DNA of 64,000 bases from Herbidospora sakaeratensis (lineage in GTDB: Bacteria; Actinomycetota; Actinomycetes; Streptosporangiales; Streptosporangiaceae), in contig NZ_BBXC01000008.1 in the NCBI RefSeq assembly GCF_001570525.1, forward strand, positions 709,841 to 773,840, given 5' to 3'. Of the stretch, positions 52,198 to 60,915 are shown one piece after another. The notes under the pieces are model-generated. The model made no database searches, was not told the origin of the DNA, and saw nothing but the letters and a program-made list of their open reading frames with translations. Within the stretch, counting starts at the first letter, position 1; each line of letters starts with the position of its first letter. The translations under genes were made by a program, and so were the position numbers.

Positions 52198-52955
52198 ATA
52201 ATCTCCGGAAGCAGCAGACGGCGGGCCCGGTCGACGACGGGTTTGTCGATCATCCGACCCCGGACCACCCCCACTCCCCCGGTCGACGCCGCCAGGACCT
52301 CGCGGGCCCAGGCCAGGTCCTCCTCCGACGGCGTGAACGCCGCCAGCACCGGCCCGACCTGCCGCGGATGCACGCACAACTTCCCCGAGAAGCCGAGTGA
52401 GGCCGCGTGCTCCGCGTCGCCGCGCACCCTGTCGTCCGAGGTCAGGTCGGTCGTCACCCCGTCGAGGGGAGCGCCCACCCCGGCCGCTCGCGCCGCCAGC
52501 ACCAGCAGGGAACGGGCCTGCAGGAGAGCGGTCCGGTCATCGGGGGAGACGCCCAGCTGGGCCGCCAGGTCGACGCTGCCGAAGGCCGGCCGCACCACGC
52601 CCGGCGCGGCGCAGATCTCGCGGGCGTTGAGCAGCCCCGCCGCGGTCTCGATCAGGGGGTAGGCCGTGCCGAAGACGTCGGCGGCCGACTCGGCCTTGGG
52701 GATCATCACGCCGCAGCCGAACTCGGTCACGAGGGCCACGTCGTCGGCGTGCCATTCGGTGCCGCGCGCGTTGATCCGTACCAGGCCGGAACCGCCGCCC
52801 GCCAGCCACGCCCGCACCCGCTCGCGCGCCATCGGTTTGGCGGCGGGCGCGACCGCGTCCTCCAGGTCGAGGATGATCGTGTCGGCCCCGGCGGCGGCCG
52901 CCTTCGCGAAGCGGTCGGGACGGTCGCCGGGGACGAACAGGGCCGCCCGGAGCAT
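52194..52955 (-). CDS. CoA-ester lyase, HpcH/HpaI (CitE-like) family
   Basis: A 253-residue TIM-barrel lyase. The N-terminal LFVPGDRPDRFAKA, the ILDLEDAV metal-site segment, RINARGTEW, the metal-binding Glu in IPKAES and the ETAAGLLNAREICAAPGV and FGSVDLAAQLG blocks are those of CitE-like proteins that cleave or form beta-hydroxyacyl-CoA or malyl-/citramalyl-CoA. It is slightly shorter than typical stand-alone members. ATG 52955 overlaps the hydrolase stop as TGATG. In this cluster it may split the CoA thioester made by the class III CoA-transferase (inference). Confidence 0.87.
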   Translation of the reverse strand: MLRAALFVPGDRPDRFAKAAAAGADTIILDLEDAVAPAAKPMARERVRAWLAGGGSGLVRINARGTEWHADDVALVTEFGCGVMIPKAESAADVFGTAYPLIETAAGLLNAREICAAPGVVRPAFGSVDLAAQLGVSPDDRTALLQARSLLVLAARAAGVGAPLDGVTTDLTSDDRVRGDAEHAASLGFSGKLCVHPRQVGPVLAAFTPSEEDLAWAREVLAASTGGVGVVRGRMIDKPVVDRARRLLLPEIM

Positions 52956-54655
52956 CAGCCGGGCACCACGGGAAGCAGCAGGTAGGAGGCCGTGTCGCCG
53001 CCCGTGTGGATGGTCACCTCGTTGTGGAAGATTTCGGCCGGGCGGTCGGCCGGGTCGTCGTGCAGGAAGGGGCCGCAGCCCTTGAGCGGGTTGCGGAGGT
53101 TCGACAGGTGACCGGCGGGTTTGTCGTGTTCGTAGTCGCGGCCGCGCACCTCCAGCACGATCCGGTAGCCCTCGGGCACGACCAGGCAGGTCGGCAGGAT
53201 CTCCACGTCGAGCTCGTAGATCTCCCCAGGCGTCAGCGGCGCCGGGTTCGTGTGGGTGTGGACGGGCAACCACGGCCGCGACAAATCCGGGTCGAGTTCA
53301 CGGTGGGAGGCCCGCAGCCAGCCCTGCGCGACGGGGGTGTGCGGGTCGAGCGCGCCCTGGAAGGCGACCTCCTCCCCCGCCGGGTCGAACACCCGGACCA
53401 CCACGAACAGGTCGGCGTCCGAGGTCGACGACGACACGAACAACTTGGCCGCCAGCGGGCCGGTGATCTCGGTCGCCTCGGCCAGCGGGGGCAGTTCGAA
53501 CTGCACGCCGCGTCCCGTGGCGGCGTAGGTGACCCGCGCGGGGGCCGGCGGCTCGCCCAGGGTCAGGTGGGCCGCGTCGAGATACTTCCTGGTCCATTCC
53601 GTACGGGGGATCGGCCACGCCTCCTCGAACCGGGGCGTGAACGTGGCGTCGACGTGGCGGACCTGGAGCTGCACGGGCGGCTGCTTCGACCAGCCGGTGT
53701 CCGCGCCCTTGAGGAAGTGGCCGAAGAAGCGTTTCTGCAGGTCGACGCCGTAGTCGGCGTAGAAGAGCGACCAGTGGGTGTCGCCGTGCATCTCCAGCCA
53801 TTTGTCCTCGGAGGCGGCCCGCAGGTAGCCGTAGGTGTTGCCGCGCAGATGGAGCCCCTGGCCGCCCCAGTTGCCCGCCGACAGCAGGGGCACCCTCACC
53901 CTGTCCCAGATCGGCGAGCGCTCGCGGTGGTAGGCGTCGTCGAGCGGGTGGGCCTGGATGCTCCCGCCCAGGTCGGCCCGGTTGGCGGCCAGGTCCTCCT
54001 CGGAGAGGGTCTGGGAACCGGTGGCGAGCGCCCCGGTCACCGGGTTGCGCGGGCCGTTCTCGCCCAGGCCGTGCTGGACGGTGGTGACCTGCATCCCGTA
54101 CCAGTTGTCCCAGAACGTGGTGCGGATGCCGCCGTGGTGGGTGGCGTCGCGGTACCAGTCGGCCGCGCCCTCCCACACGATGATCGCCGCCAGGTGGGGC
54201 GGCTGGAGGGAGGCGACGTGCCACTGGTTCATGGCGAAGTAGGAGATGCCGTTCAGGCCGACCTTCCCGTTGCTCCACTCCTGGACGCCGGCCCACTCGA
54301 CGCACTCGTAGTAGTCGCGCGTCTCCCTCGGCGAGAAGCAGTCGATCACGCCCGGCGAGGCCCCGGCGCCGCGGGAGTCCACCCGTACGCAGACGTAGCC
54401 GTCGGGCACCCACTTCTCCGGGTCGACGACCTCCCACGCCTGGTAGACGTTGGACGAGCCCTGAAGCGCGTCGGGATGCTCGGCGGCCATCTTGGTCCAG
54501 GCGCTCGGGTAGCCCTCCTGGAACGACAGGCCCTTGGCGTAGGGGCCGTAGGTGAGCACGACCGGATAACGTCCCGGGGCGTCGGGCCGGAAGACGTCCG
54601 CGCGCAGCACGACTCCGTCGCCGGTCTCGATCGGCACGTCCCATTCGACGATCAT
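52955..54655 (-). CDS. CocE/NonD-family hydrolase (X-Pro dipeptidyl-peptidase S15-like)
   Basis: A 566-residue alpha/beta hydrolase without signal peptide. Motifs include VVLRADVFRPDAPGRYPVVL, VRVDSRGAGASPG, the nucleophile in LNGISYFAMNQW, and a C-terminal jelly-roll with PGEIYELDVEI and VPEGYRIVLEV. Relatives hydrolyse esters and amides such as cocaine or nonactin, or act as acyl transferases. ATG 54655 follows TAGGAGCCC. It lies 11 bp after the permease gene and overlaps the CitE-like gene, so it is part of the import/catabolism operon and may open the imported ester or amide. Confidence 0.88.
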   Translation of the reverse strand: MIVEWDVPIETGDGVVLRADVFRPDAPGRYPVVLTYGPYAKGLSFQEGYPSAWTKMAAEHPDALQGSSNVYQAWEVVDPEKWVPDGYVCVRVDSRGAGASPGVIDCFSPRETRDYYECVEWAGVQEWSNGKVGLNGISYFAMNQWHVASLQPPHLAAIIVWEGAADWYRDATHHGGIRTTFWDNWYGMQVTTVQHGLGENGPRNPVTGALATGSQTLSEEDLAANRADLGGSIQAHPLDDAYHRERSPIWDRVRVPLLSAGNWGGQGLHLRGNTYGYLRAASEDKWLEMHGDTHWSLFYADYGVDLQKRFFGHFLKGADTGWSKQPPVQLQVRHVDATFTPRFEEAWPIPRTEWTRKYLDAAHLTLGEPPAPARVTYAATGRGVQFELPPLAEATEITGPLAAKLFVSSSTSDADLFVVVRVFDPAGEEVAFQGALDPHTPVAQGWLRASHRELDPDLSRPWLPVHTHTNPAPLTPGEIYELDVEILPTCLVVPEGYRIVLEVRGRDYEHDKPAGHLSNLRNPLKGCGPFLHDDPADRPAEIFHNEVTIHTGGDTASYLLLPVVPG

Positions 54656-54666
54656 TGACAGGGCTC

Positions 54667-55446
54667 CTAGTCCTGGTGGGTCTGCTGCCACGGCGCGACG
54701 CGCCGGATCAGCCGTTCGGTTCCGGCGCGGGCGAGCACGCCGAGGAGGGCCAGCACGGCCACGCCCACGAACGCCTGGTTCTGGGCGAACGACCGCGCGC
54801 TGGTCAGGATGAACGTGCCCAACCCGTCGAGGTTGGCCAGGAACTCGACGGCGGCGGCCCCGACGAGGGCCCGGCCGACGGCGATGTGCACCCCGGCGAC
54901 CGCGAACGGCAACGCCGAGGGCAGCACGAAGTCGAGCACGAACCTGCTCCTGGGCACGTTGAGCACCCGGGCGACGTCGCCCAGGTTGGCGGGCAGCGAC
55001 CGGGCCCCGTCGGCGGTGGAGACCGCGCAGGGCAGGAACGCCGACAGCGCGATCACGATCACCCGGGTGGTGTCGTCGTAGCCGAACCAGATGGTCGCCA
55101 TCGGCACGATCGCCAGCATGGGCATGGCGTACAGGCCGCTGATGTACGGCGTGCTGAGCTGCCGCAACCAGGTGATCCGGCCGATGAGCAGGCCGGCGGC
55201 CGTACCGGGCACACACCCGAGCACCAGCCCGAGCAGGACCGCCACGACCGTCTCCCCCAGCGCGGAGAGGAACGCCGAGGAGGTCAGCGTCGGGACCAGC
55301 TCGGCGAGCACGCCGACGGGCGTGGGAAGGTAGTCGGGCAGGAAGGCCGACCCGGCGACCTGCCACACCCCGAGGAGAACCACGACGGCGACGACCTTGC
55401 CCAGCACGTCCCTGCCGGCCGGGGCCTTCATGGTCAGGACGGTCAT
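54667..55446 (-). CDS. ABC transporter permease, SsuC/TauC type
   Basis: A 259-residue permease with about six helices. PDYLPTPVGVLAELVPTL and the docking loop VARVLNVPRSRFVLDFVLPS are typical of the NitT/TauT family of anion importers. ATG 55446 overlaps the other permease stop as ATGA. Two different permeases in the operon suggest a heterodimer, in contrast to many TauC or SsuC systems that use one. Confidence 0.9.
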   Translation of the reverse strand: MTVLTMKAPAGRDVLGKVVAVVVLLGVWQVAGSAFLPDYLPTPVGVLAELVPTLTSSAFLSALGETVVAVLLGLVLGCVPGTAAGLLIGRITWLRQLSTPYISGLYAMPMLAIVPMATIWFGYDDTTRVIVIALSAFLPCAVSTADGARSLPANLGDVARVLNVPRSRFVLDFVLPSALPFAVAGVHIAVGRALVGAAAVEFLANLDGLGTFILTSARSFAQNQAFVGVAVLALLGVLARAGTERLIRRVAPWQQTHQD

Positions 55447-56216
55447 TCGGTGCTCCCCTCGCGCCAGGGCGCGAACGCCTTCTCCAGTCGCCGGCCCAGG
55501 CCCATCAGCAGGGCCGCGATCACCGACACCAGCACGGTCAGCCCCAGCACGGTCGCCGAGTCGAACCGGGCCGAGGCCGACAGCAGCAGGCCGCCGATCC
55601 CGGTGGCCTGGAGGAAGAACTCGGCGATGAACGTGCCGACGAAGGCCATCGCGATGCCCTGCCGGATCCCGCTCATCGCGTAGGGCAGGGTGTGCGGGAT
55701 CAGCACGTCCCGCCACAACGGCCACTCCCCGCTGCGGTGCACGCGGGCGACTTCGAGCAGGGTCTTCGGCGCGTGCTTGGCCCCCTCGACCGTGTTGATC
55801 AGGATCGGGAAGACCGCGCTCAGGAACACCACCAGGGTCTTGGCCCCGAAACCGAACCCGAACGCCGCCAGGATCAGCGGCGCCAGCGCCACGATCGGCA
55901 CCGACTGGAAGGCGAACACCATCCAGCCGGTGCTGCCGCGCAGCGCCTTCGACCGCGACAACACCAGCCCGTAGCCGACCCCGCCGACGATCGCGGCGGC
56001 CAGCCCGACCAGGAACAGCAGGCCCGTGTCGAGCAGGGCGGCCGGCAGGGTGCCGTCGGACACCATCCCGGCCAGCGCCTCGACCGAGCGGACCGGGGTG
56101 GCCAGCAGGACCGGGTCGCGCTCGCCGGCGACCTGCCAGGCGATCAGCCCGAGCAGCAGGCCAGCCAGCGCGACCGCGACGGCGCGGGGCCGCGAGTCAC
56201 TTCCCGAGCGCTTCAT
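55443..56216 (-). CDS. ABC transporter permease, SsuC/TauC type
   Basis: A 257-residue permease of the same family as its neighbour: FAFQSVPIVALAPLILAAFGFG and the docking loop LLEVARVHRSGEWPLWRDVLIP (in two parts). It overlaps the binding-protein gene by 20 bp and the other permease by 4 bp, so the three are translated as a unit. Substrate not evident from sequence. Confidence 0.9.
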   Translation of the reverse strand: MKRSGSDSRPRAVAVALAGLLLGLIAWQVAGERDPVLLATPVRSVEALAGMVSDGTLPAALLDTGLLFLVGLAAAIVGGVGYGLVLSRSKALRGSTGWMVFAFQSVPIVALAPLILAAFGFGFGAKTLVVFLSAVFPILINTVEGAKHAPKTLLEVARVHRSGEWPLWRDVLIPHTLPYAMSGIRQGIAMAFVGTFIAEFFLQATGIGGLLLSASARFDSATVLGLTVLVSVIAALLMGLGRRLEKAFAPWREGSTE

Positions 56217-57210
56217 CGAACACCGTGAGGTCGACGAAGTCCTCGTACGTGGGGGCCTTGTCGGCGGGCACGTTCCCGGCCTTCACCTGGGCCTCGACCG
56301 CGTGGTCGACCCGGTCGCGGGTCAGGCCGGCGTCGGTCGGCCAGAAATTGATGCCGACGAACTGGCCGAGGGCGACCTTGGAGATCTCGGGGCTGCGCTT
56401 GGTCATGGTGGCGGCGATCTGCGACACCTCGTCGGCGTTGGCCGGGTCGTTGATGAACGTGATCGCCTTGTGGATGGCGGCCACGGCCTTCACCCAGGCG
56501 GGGCGCTTGCCGCCGTCGCCGAGCTCGTCCTGGCGGGTGACCAGCATCGTGTAGTGGGAGGTGGGGTCGACCTTGGCGAGCGCGACCACCTCGTGGGCCT
56601 GCGCCTTCTCGTTGACCGCGGCCAGCTCGTCGGGGTGCAGCACGGCCGTGTCGACCTGCCCGGCGATCATGGCGTCGACCGACTGCGGGCCGCCCACGTT
56701 CACGGTGGTGATGTCGGCCGGGGTCAGGCCGCAGGAGCCGATCATCTGGTTGACCGACAGGGCCTTGGGGGCGCCCGCGCCGTCGACGGCGACGGTCTTG
56801 CCCTTGAGGGAGGCGCAGTCGGTGACCTTCGGGTCGGAGGAGGCGATCAGGAACGACGGGTTCTCGTTGCCGAGGATGGCCACCACGTTGCCGCCGGAGG
56901 CGCGCAGCGCGACCGCGCCGGAGGTGCCGATGACCCCGCCGTCGAGCTCCTTGCTCTGGATGGCGCGGCCGACGTCGGCGCCGGTCGGCAGGGGCCGCAG
57001 GGTGACGGTGACGCCGCCCTCCTTGAAGTAGCCCTTCGACTCGGCGACGTACGCCATGAGGTTCACGAAGACCGGCGGGATGCCGGGGACGCCGACCGAC
57101 AGGCTGGTCGCGCCGCCGTCGCCCGAGGAGGAGCCGCCGCCGCAGGCGGCGAGGGCGGTGAGGGAGACCAGGGCCAGCGCGGCCGCTCCCAGGCGCTTGA
57201 TCGACAACAT
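56197..57210 (-). CDS. NitT/TauT-type ABC transporter substrate-binding lipoprotein
   Basis: A 337-residue extracellular receptor: lipobox LAAC near residue 20, Gly/Ser linker, then VGVPGIPPVFVNLMAYVAESKGYFKEGG, GTSGAVALRASGGNVVAILG and LKGKTVAVDGAGAP segments of the SsuA/THI5-like family, which bind nitrate, sulfonates, taurine, thiamine precursors or aromatic and organic acids. ATG 57210 follows AAGGACGG. It stands second in the operon after the ATPase gene. Confidence 0.9.
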   Translation of the reverse strand: MLSIKRLGAAALALVSLTALAACGGGSSSGDGGATSLSVGVPGIPPVFVNLMAYVAESKGYFKEGGVTVTLRPLPTGADVGRAIQSKELDGGVIGTSGAVALRASGGNVVAILGNENPSFLIASSDPKVTDCASLKGKTVAVDGAGAPKALSVNQMIGSCGLTPADITTVNVGGPQSVDAMIAGQVDTAVLHPDELAAVNEKAQAHEVVALAKVDPTSHYTMLVTRQDELGDGGKRPAWVKAVAAIHKAITFINDPANADEVSQIAATMTKRSPEISKVALGQFVGINFWPTDAGLTRDRVDHAVEAQVKAGNVPADKAPTYEDFVDLTVFDEALGK

Positions 57211-57257
57211 GTGCCGTCCTTCCCAGGTGCCGCCTCCGGGCGGGCACCGTTGTGCTT

Positions 57258-58073
57258 TCAGCCCGCCTGACCGGCGTCGGGGGACATGACGAGAGACCAG
57301 ACGCGTTCGCGCAGCGCGGCGAACTCCTCCGACCTCGCCACCGCACGGTCGCGCGGATGAGGCAGCGCGACGTCGATGACCTCGTGCACCCTGCCGGGGC
57401 GGCCCTTCAGCACGACCACCCGGTCGCCGAACAGCACCGCCTCGTCGATCGAGTGCGTGACGAACAACATCGTGATCGGGTGCTCCTCCCACATGCGGAG
57501 CAGCTCGAAGCGCAGCACCTCGGCGGTCTGCGCGTCGAGCGCCCCGAAGGGCTCGTCCATGAGGAGCACCCGGGGCCGCACGGCCAGCGCGCGGGCCAGG
57601 CCCGTGCGCTGCTGCATGCCGCCGGAGAGCTGGTGCGGGTAGGACTTCTCGAATCCGGAGAGGCCCACCATGCCGATCAGCTCCCGGGTGCGGGCCGCGA
57701 TCTCCTCTTTCGGGAGGCCGCGCAGCCGCAGCGGGTAGGCGACGTTCGCCTCGACGGTCTTCCACGGGAACAACCCGAAGTGCTGGAAGACCATCCCGAC
57801 CCCCTCGGGGGTGCGGTCGACGGTCTCGCCGTCGACCTTCACGCTCCCCTCGGACGGGGCGATCAGCCCGGCCACCGCACGGAGCAGCGTCGTCTTACCG
57901 CAGCCGGAGGGCCCGACGACGGAGACGATCTCGCCGGGCGCGACGTCGACCCGGATGTTCGACGCGGCGACACGGTCCCCGAACCGCATCGTCACATCGT
58001 CGATGGTGACGGCCGCGCCGCCCCTTCCGGGGCTGGTCAGCGTGGGGGCTTTGCGCCGGTCGTGCAGTGACAT
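57258..58073 (-). CDS. NitT/TauT-type ABC transporter ATP-binding protein
   Basis: A 271-residue ATPase. Walker A GPSGCGKTT, the Q-loop in VFQHFGLFPW, signature LSGGMQQR, Walker B VLLMDEPFGALD and the switch His in THSIDEAV are complete. ATG 58073 is chosen; the frame extends upstream but would cover the divergent regulatory region. No ribosome site is visible, so the message may be leaderless. First gene of the importer operon, divergent from the alpha/beta hydrolase-GntR pair. Confidence 0.9.
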   Translation of the reverse strand: MSLHDRRKAPTLTSPGRGGAAVTIDDVTMRFGDRVAASNIRVDVAPGEIVSVVGPSGCGKTTLLRAVAGLIAPSEGSVKVDGETVDRTPEGVGMVFQHFGLFPWKTVEANVAYPLRLRGLPKEEIAARTRELIGMVGLSGFEKSYPHQLSGGMQQRTGLARALAVRPRVLLMDEPFGALDAQTAEVLRFELLRMWEEHPITMLFVTHSIDEAVLFGDRVVVLKGRPGRVHEVIDVALPHPRDRAVARSEEFAALRERVWSLVMSPDAGQAG

Positions 58074-58086
58074 GCGACGTACTGTT

Positions 58087-58098
58087 GCATAATGATGC
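58087..58098. promoter_or_regulatory. GntR operator-like site A
   Basis: GCATAATGATGC in the 61-bp divergent region. Its complement GCATCATTATGC shares the core GCATCATT with the sites at 58132 and 61940. It lies 14 bp upstream of the ATPase start codon. Confidence 0.5.
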
Positions 58099-58131
58099 CT
58101 TCTATACAAGAGTGATGTGTCATGAGAGTTA

Positions 58132-58145
58132 ATAATGCATGATTT
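58132..58145. promoter_or_regulatory. GntR operator-like site B
   Basis: ATAATGCATGATTT overlaps the ATG (58135) of the alpha/beta hydrolase gene. It differs from the site at 61940-61953 at one of 14 positions. Binding here would block a leaderless start of the hydrolase-GntR operon. Confidence 0.6.
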
Positions 58146-58962
58146 CCGGCATCCTGTACTGCTCCTGCACACGCTGGGAGCCTCCGGGGAGACCTGGGCC
58201 GAGGTCATCGGCGCAGATCAGGGGCGCTTTTCGGCCCCCGACCTCCCTGGTCACGGTACGCGGCGAGACGAGGTGTTCGACACCTCGGAAGCGGTCGCGA
58301 CCTGCCTGGAAACGGGGCCGCGCTTCCACGTCGCGGGTTCGGGGCTGGGTGCGTACGTGGCCCTGGAGCTCCTCCGGGCCGCGCCCGAACAAGTCGCGTC
58401 GCTGGTCCTGGCGGGCTTCCCGGCAGCGGGCGGCCCGGACCGCGTGACAACCACCGCGAAGCTGTTGGACGAGCAGGGCGTCGAAGGGTTCGCCACCTCA
58501 TATATGGAGGCCACGCTCTATATGGGGGCCGGTCGTCGCCGGGAGACCGCACTTGAAGGGGAGGCCGCTCTTCGCCTGGGCGCTGCCCAACCCGATGCCG
58601 CACTTCTCCTGGGTGCCGCCCAACCTGATGCCGCACTTCATGAAGACGGCCCGGCGCCGACCTCCTCTCGGGAGGTCTTCGCGCGGGCGTTCCGGGCGAT
58701 GCGCCCGGAAGGGTTGCTGAGCGCGCTGGCGGCCGCGTTGAGCTGGCGTCTTCCCGAGGCCCGGATCCCGACGGCGGTGCTCCGGGGGGAGCACGACGTG
58801 CGGGTGGATGAGGAGGCGGCGCGATCACTGGCCGCCGCCCTTGGGGCGGATTACGTTACTCTTCCCCTGGCCGGGCACGTCGCGTACGTTGACGACCCTC
58901 GCGGCTTCCGCGAAGTTCTCGATGCCTTTCATCGCGCCACCGAAGCGCAGGAGGAACACTGA
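58135..58962 (+). CDS. Alpha/beta hydrolase-fold protein with non-canonical nucleophile elbow
   Basis: A 275-residue protein of the 3-oxoadipate-lactonase-like group: PVLLLHTLGASGETW oxyanion region, DLPGHG, and C-terminal PTAVLRGEHD and AGHVAYVDDP with H248. The elbow reads AGSGLGAYVALEL: aligned to the usual GHSLGA, glycine 70 stands where the catalytic serine should be and S69 is shifted. Residues 148-169 contain a duplicated 11-residue unit. The enzyme may be inactive, or use S69. ATG 58135 lies in an operator-like site, probably leaderless. It overlaps the GntR gene as TGATG. Confidence 0.8.
   Translation: MHDFRHPVLLLHTLGASGETWAEVIGADQGRFSAPDLPGHGTRRDEVFDTSEAVATCLETGPRFHVAGSGLGAYVALELLRAAPEQVASLVLAGFPAAGGPDRVTTTAKLLDEQGVEGFATSYMEATLYMGAGRRRETALEGEAALRLGAAQPDAALLLGAAQPDAALHEDGPAPTSSREVFARAFRAMRPEGLLSALAAALSWRLPEARIPTAVLRGEHDVRVDEEAARSLAAALGADYVTLPLAGHVAYVDDPRGFREVLDAFHRATEAQEEH
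58575..58640. repeat. 33-bp tandem duplication inside the hydrolase gene
   Basis: Units 58575-58607 and 58608-58640 differ at 4 of 33 positions and encode LGAAQPDAALL and LGAAQPDAALH. The duplication falls in the cap region of the hydrolase and keeps the reading frame. Confidence 0.85.
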
Positions 58963-59639
58963 TGACCGGCAGTCCGCGCACCAAACGCGACATCATCGTC
59001 GCGGAACTGCGCCGCATGATCTCCGCGGGCGAGCTCGCGCGGGGCAGCCGGATCCGGCAGGACGTGCTGGCCTCCCAGTTCAAGACGAGCATCACCCCGG
59101 TCCGCGAGGCGCTGCGCCTGCTGGAGGCCGAGGGCATGCTGATCAGCGAGCCGCACCGCGGGGTCCGGGTCGCCGACGCCGACTACGACCGCGTCAAGAC
59201 CGTCTACCTGCTGCGCATGTCGGTCGAGCCCTACGCCATGCGCCGCGCCTCCCGCCGCCTGTCGCCCAAAGACCTCGACCACGCGCGCCGGCTGGTCGAG
59301 GAGATGGAGCAGGCCGCCGCCGAAGGCGACCGCGCCACGCTCAACGAGAAGAACCGCCAGTTCCACTTCCTCTTCTACGACCGCTGCGGCAACGAGGGCC
59401 TGAGCGAGGAGATCGCCCTGCTCTGGCAGCGTTTCCCGTGGGACATGCTCCAGGTGGTCGAGAGCCGGGCCGGGGAAGCCTCCCGCGAACACCGCACGAT
59501 CCTCGACGCCGCCCGCGCCGGCGACACCGACGCCCTCGCCCGCGCCACCGAGATCCACCTGACCAACAGCTTCCTCGCCCTGGCCCGCCACCTCGTCGGC
59601 CACGACGTCCCCGACCCCTACGAGATCGACAACGACTGA
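58962..59639 (+). CDS. GntR-family transcriptional regulator (FadR subfamily)
   Basis: A 225-residue regulator. The winged helix covers residues 7-70 (LARGSRIRQDVLASQFKTS, TPVREALRLLEAEGML); the C-terminal FCD-type helical domain has the metal-site residues in ERNRQFHFLFY-like NEKNRQFHFLFY and EHRTILDAARAGD. FadR-type FCD domains usually sense organic acids. ATG 58962 overlaps the hydrolase stop. It likely controls the divergent transport operon and the CoA-transferase operon through the three AT-rich sites (inference). Confidence 0.9.
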   Translation: MTGSPRTKRDIIVAELRRMISAGELARGSRIRQDVLASQFKTSITPVREALRLLEAEGMLISEPHRGVRVADADYDRVKTVYLLRMSVEPYAMRRASRRLSPKDLDHARRLVEEMEQAAAEGDRATLNEKNRQFHFLFYDRCGNEGLSEEIALLWQRFPWDMLQVVESRAGEASREHRTILDAARAGDTDALARATEIHLTNSFLALARHLVGHDVPDPYEIDND

Positions 59640-59654
59640 CCCGGTCGGGGTCCA

Positions 59655-59686
59655 CGCGCCGGCCGACCGTCCACGGGCCGGTCGCG
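59655..59686. terminator. Hairpin between convergent genes
   Basis: CGGCC (59660-59664) pairs with GGCCG (59676-59680), extended by CGCG (59655-59658) with CGCG (59683-59686) across a small internal mismatch. It lies between the GntR stop and the CoA-transferase stop. Confidence 0.45.
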
Positions 59687-59706
59687 CACACATCGGTTCA
59701 CCCGCC

Positions 59707-60915
59707 CTACGGCCGGTTGGCGATCGGGCCGGGTCGGCCGACCACGCCCGCCGCCGCCAGGTCGGCCACCTCCTCCTCCGACAGCCCCAGTTCGGCGAGC
59801 ACCTCCCCGGTGTGTTCCCCCACGTCGGGGATGGCCCGGAGGTCCTCCTCCGCGCTGCCCGGGTGGAACGGCGAGGTGACCACGGTCGCCTTCGCCCCGT
59901 CCGGGAGCAGGGCCGACGACCATCGGCCCGTCGCCTGCGCCTGGGGATGCGCGAGCACGTCGGGGAGCCGGTTGAGGCGGGCGTTCGGCACGTCGGCCCG
60001 GTCCAGACGGGAGGTCAGCTCGTCGGTCGGCAGGGCCCTCAGCGCCGCCTCGATGACCGATTCCAGGCGCTCCCGGTTCCGGAGCCGGTCGGTGTTCAGG
60101 GCGAAGTCGCGGTCGGTGGCCAGCGCCGGGTCGCCCACGACGACCTCGCACAGACGTCGCCACTGGCCCTCGTTCTGCACCGCGATCAGCACCAGGTCGC
60201 CGTCGGCCGACACGTAGGGGCCGTAGGGGGCGATGCTGGCGTGGCTCAGCCCAGCCGGTTCGGGGGCGGTCCCGGCGTGCGACTGGGCCAGCAGCAGCGG
60301 GCTCATCCATTCGAGCAGCACGTCGAACATGGCCACGTCGATGCGCTGCCCACGCCCGGTCCGCTCCCGTGAGTAGAGGGCCGCCGTCACGGCCGACAGC
60401 GCGTACGTCCCGCCGCTCAGATCGGCCAGCGACACCCCCGGTTTGGCGGGCTGCGCGGGGGTGCCGGTCGCCGTCACGACCCCGGCCTCGCCCTGGATGA
60501 GCATGTCGTAGGCCTTGCGGTGGGCGAACGGGCCCCGGGTGCCGTACCCGGACAGGAAGAGCCTGATCAGCCGGGGGTTGAGCGCGACCAGTTCGTCGTC
60601 GGTGAAGATGCGGTCGAAGGCGCCGGGGGCCAGGTTGCAGACCAGCACGTCGGCCGTGCGGAGCAGCTCCCCCAGGACGCGGCGGCCCTCGGGCGCTTTC
60701 AGGTCGAGGGCGACGCTGCGTTTGCCCCGGTTGAGCCAGACGAAGTGGCTGGACATGCCGCCGACGAAGTCGTCGTAGTCGCGGGCGAAGTCGCCCGACA
60801 ACCGCTCGACCTTGATCACGTCGGCGCCCAGGTCGGCCAGGTGCCGGGAGCAGAGCGGCACCGCGACCGCCTGCTCGACCGCCACCACCCGCACCCCCGC
60901 GAGGTCGGCCCTCAC
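59707..60915 (-). CDS. Class III CoA-transferase, CaiB/BaiF family
   Basis: A 402-residue family III acyl-CoA transferase. ADLGADVIKVE, LNRGKRSVALDLKAPEGR, the catalytic-region Asp in YDMLIQGEAGV context, SGGTYALSAVTAALYSRERTGRGQ (two parts) and FDVLLEWM are family blocks. It moves CoA between carboxylic acids, so it could activate the imported acid. GTG 60915 overlaps the metallo-hydrolase stop as GTGA; a GTG at 60927 would add four residues. Confidence 0.9.
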   Translation of the reverse strand: MRADLAGVRVVAVEQAVAVPLCSRHLADLGADVIKVERLSGDFARDYDDFVGGMSSHFVWLNRGKRSVALDLKAPEGRRVLGELLRTADVLVCNLAPGAFDRIFTDDELVALNPRLIRLFLSGYGTRGPFAHRKAYDMLIQGEAGVVTATGTPAQPAKPGVSLADLSGGTYALSAVTAALYSRERTGRGQRIDVAMFDVLLEWMSPLLLAQSHAGTAPEPAGLSHASIAPYGPYVSADGDLVLIAVQNEGQWRRLCEVVVGDPALATDRDFALNTDRLRNRERLESVIEAALRALPTDELTSRLDRADVPNARLNRLPDVLAHPQAQATGRWSSALLPDGAKATVVTSPFHPGSAEEDLRAIPDVGEHTGEVLAELGLSEEEVADLAAAGVVGRPGPIANRP

